A stretch of DNA of 58,825 bases from NCBI RefSeq assembly GCF_002104995.1, contig NW_024468297.1, positions 1 through 58,825 on the forward strand, read 5' to 3'. The notes under the pieces were generated by a model that was not told the DNA's origin, did not search any database, and saw only the letters and a program-made list of their open reading frames with translations. This document shows, in pieces, positions 57,249 through 58,825 of the stretch (the first letter of the stretch is position 1; each line of letters starts with the position of its first letter). The position numbers were made by a program, and so were the translations under genes. This DNA comes from Linderina pennispora (taxonomy: Eukaryota > Kickxellomycota > Kickxellomycetes > Kickxellales > Kickxellaceae).

Positions 57249-58825
57249 TGTGACGATGAAGAAAAAAGGAAACCCCGAGATTCGTGAAAAGGGATAGAGT
57301 CCGAAAGTTTAAATAAACGCTGGAATATCAAGTCAGAAATGTAGTCTGCCAAGCTGGCAAAAAAGTAGACGACAGCGCTGGGCCGCGAATATTGGCTTGC
57401 GAGTGCGCTGGAGAGGATATCCTCAAGAGAAATGCTATCGAAAAATATATATACCTACGCTACTTGGAGAGGCTATAGCGGAGCTAAAGATTAGGAGACA
57501 GAATAGCAGATGCCAGAGTGCCACCAGTATATGAGAAAAGTACAAGCTAGAAGAGTGCGTTGGCAAGAATAGTTACAAGAGAGTTGTGAAGAAATATAAA
57601 AGTAACTGTAGCTAAAAGAGGGTGCGAAGAAAAAAAAAAAGACGGGAGGGAGGTGAAGAACAAGCAGCAGAAGGGTGGGCAATGAAAGGAGTTTAAGAGA
57701 GCGACTAGTGGGAGGAGTTGTCAATTACAAGTGTAGCAAGAATGGGAGACTTGCAGGACAAAAAACTGGGCATCCATCCGACCATGTATTTATAATTTTT
57801 GTGTAAATAGGCAAAATAGCAGCCGATGGGCACAGGCGCGGGGTGGGAGAGGATTACTTTACACATCATTTGATGCGCGCGCGCCAGATGGCACGGAAAC
57901 CAACGGTTTTTTTTCGCTCTCAGAACAGGCCAAGTCGCTGAAACAAAAAGCGTGAATTCGCGACGCATTCTTCTTTCTTTTTTTGCTAAAGGCCGGGAAG
58001 GCCGCGTCAGACAAAACGACTCAGCGTGTCCCGATTTGGAGCGCAACAGGAGAGAAAAATACGGCCATGGGCGTCCTCAGCGCCAAATTAGAAAAATGCT
58101 ACGCTGATTTGGTGCCTGAGCAATGCTCTCCAACATTTCCTCAACCCGCCCCGCCAACCACCCCTAGGTGCGATTTTCTGGTTATGTTGTGCCCTGGATG
58201 CTCAAAATAAACAAAAAAACAGGCAAGGGGGTGGTCGCGAGGGCCATGGGGGAGGGCTATGTCCCGCTGCCTGGTCGATTTATCACTACTTTTTTCGCTG
58301 TCGCCAAAAAAACGGATACGCGCATTTACATTGGCTTGTTCACAACCCCGATAGCGGGGGTACACTACATATCACCCACAAGATAGGGCAAACAGGAAAA
58401 TCTATTGGGCATTCTGGTCAGCGTTGCTGCGGTGCAGAAAAACCAGCCCAGCCATCGCTGCTTTTTGTTTTGCTCATGGCCACATTGCATGTGAGTCCAT
58501 CGGATTAGCGTGCAGAAATTGCTGATTGCTTATCTACCAGGTTTTACACAAAAATGGTTTTATTAAAAACAGGACACCGAAAAAGAAGTGGGAAAAGAGG
58601 GCTTGTAAAAGCGAGTTCACAAGGGAGGGGGTGGTGTTGCGGAAATTGTACGCGGCGAGATAAAAGGAGGAAAATGTAGCCACACGGCGACACGGCGCAA
58701 TTTCCCACTGTTTAGGTCACAACATCCCCTATATCTCCAGTGTGCCCAAACACACCAGCACAAAAGAGAGAAAAAAAGGAAGGATGGCATTTAATTTATG
58801 TACGACTGCATATGGGACCTTGTTT
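57249..58825. other. Right-edge spacer, no gene recognised
   Basis: About 1.58 kb to the window edge. Probably the promoter region of the Myb gene plus unassigned sequence. Purine-rich stretches (57590-57720) and short ORFs (58168-58386) without recognised features. Confidence 0.4.

Overview
This window looks like nuclear DNA of an early-diverging, zygomycete-grade fungus. A Kickxellomycotina (Coemansia/Linderina-like) origin is my best guess, but it is an inference. The signs are dense genes with short GT-AG introns (roughly 60-170 nt), pol III tRNA genes, a gene set of ORC4, Rad9, GCP2, Sgf11, Rrp7, Misato/Dml1, 14-3-3 and myosin light chain, and a Fanzor-like N-terminal region. Genes are mostly GC-rich, while the spacers around 14.2-15.7 kb and 22.4-23.3 kb are very AT-rich.

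Layout. 0-2.2 kb: 3' part of a RhoGEF (minus), cut by the window edge. 3.9-5.4 kb: FYVE-SAP-RING ubiquitin ligase of CARP/RNF34 type. 6.6-10.1 kb: Sec7-PH ArfGEF of Syt1/EFA6 type. 10.7-13.9 kb: an EBP-type sterol isomerase paralogue, 14-3-3, and SAGA subunit Sgf11 with five exons. 14.0-23.4 kb: a block bracketed by two inverted copies of a repeat that each carry an identical tRNA-Val(AAC); inside are two fold-back (MITE-like) elements, ORC4, myosin regulatory light chain and an ABCC transporter. 23.7-29.8 kb: F-box/LRR-like protein, a secreted repeat protein, Rad9 and Rrp7. 31.7-34.8 kb: a degenerate adenylate-forming enzyme and a Fanzor-like N-terminal fragment. 35.4-43.7 kb: GCP2, the main EBP-type isomerase, an Lst2-like protein and Misato/Dml1. 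43.9-50.1 kb: an orphan helical protein, a disrupted gene, a small secreted protein and two tandem HSL-family hydrolases. 50.4-57.2 kb: a COP1-type RING-WD40 ligase, a CNBP/Gis2-like CCHC protein and a Myb-domain protein.

Many genes are ordinary housekeeping genes. Sterol metabolism is represented twice by EBP-type proteins, ubiquitin signalling by CARP-like and COP1-like ligases plus Sgf11, and genome maintenance by ORC4 and Rad9.

A strong cross-cutting observation is that about eight otherwise well-conserved genes are broken by single-base indels, usually in homopolymers, where the conserved protein resumes at once in another frame. The simplest reading is residual sequencing error rather than pseudogenes. 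Gene coordinates for these loci are therefore given as spans, and their exact protein sequences should not be trusted. The most interesting biological leads are the Fanzor-like remnant, the inverted tRNA-Val repeats, the two fold-back elements, the EBP pair, the COP1 homologue and the lineage-specific secreted and orphan proteins.
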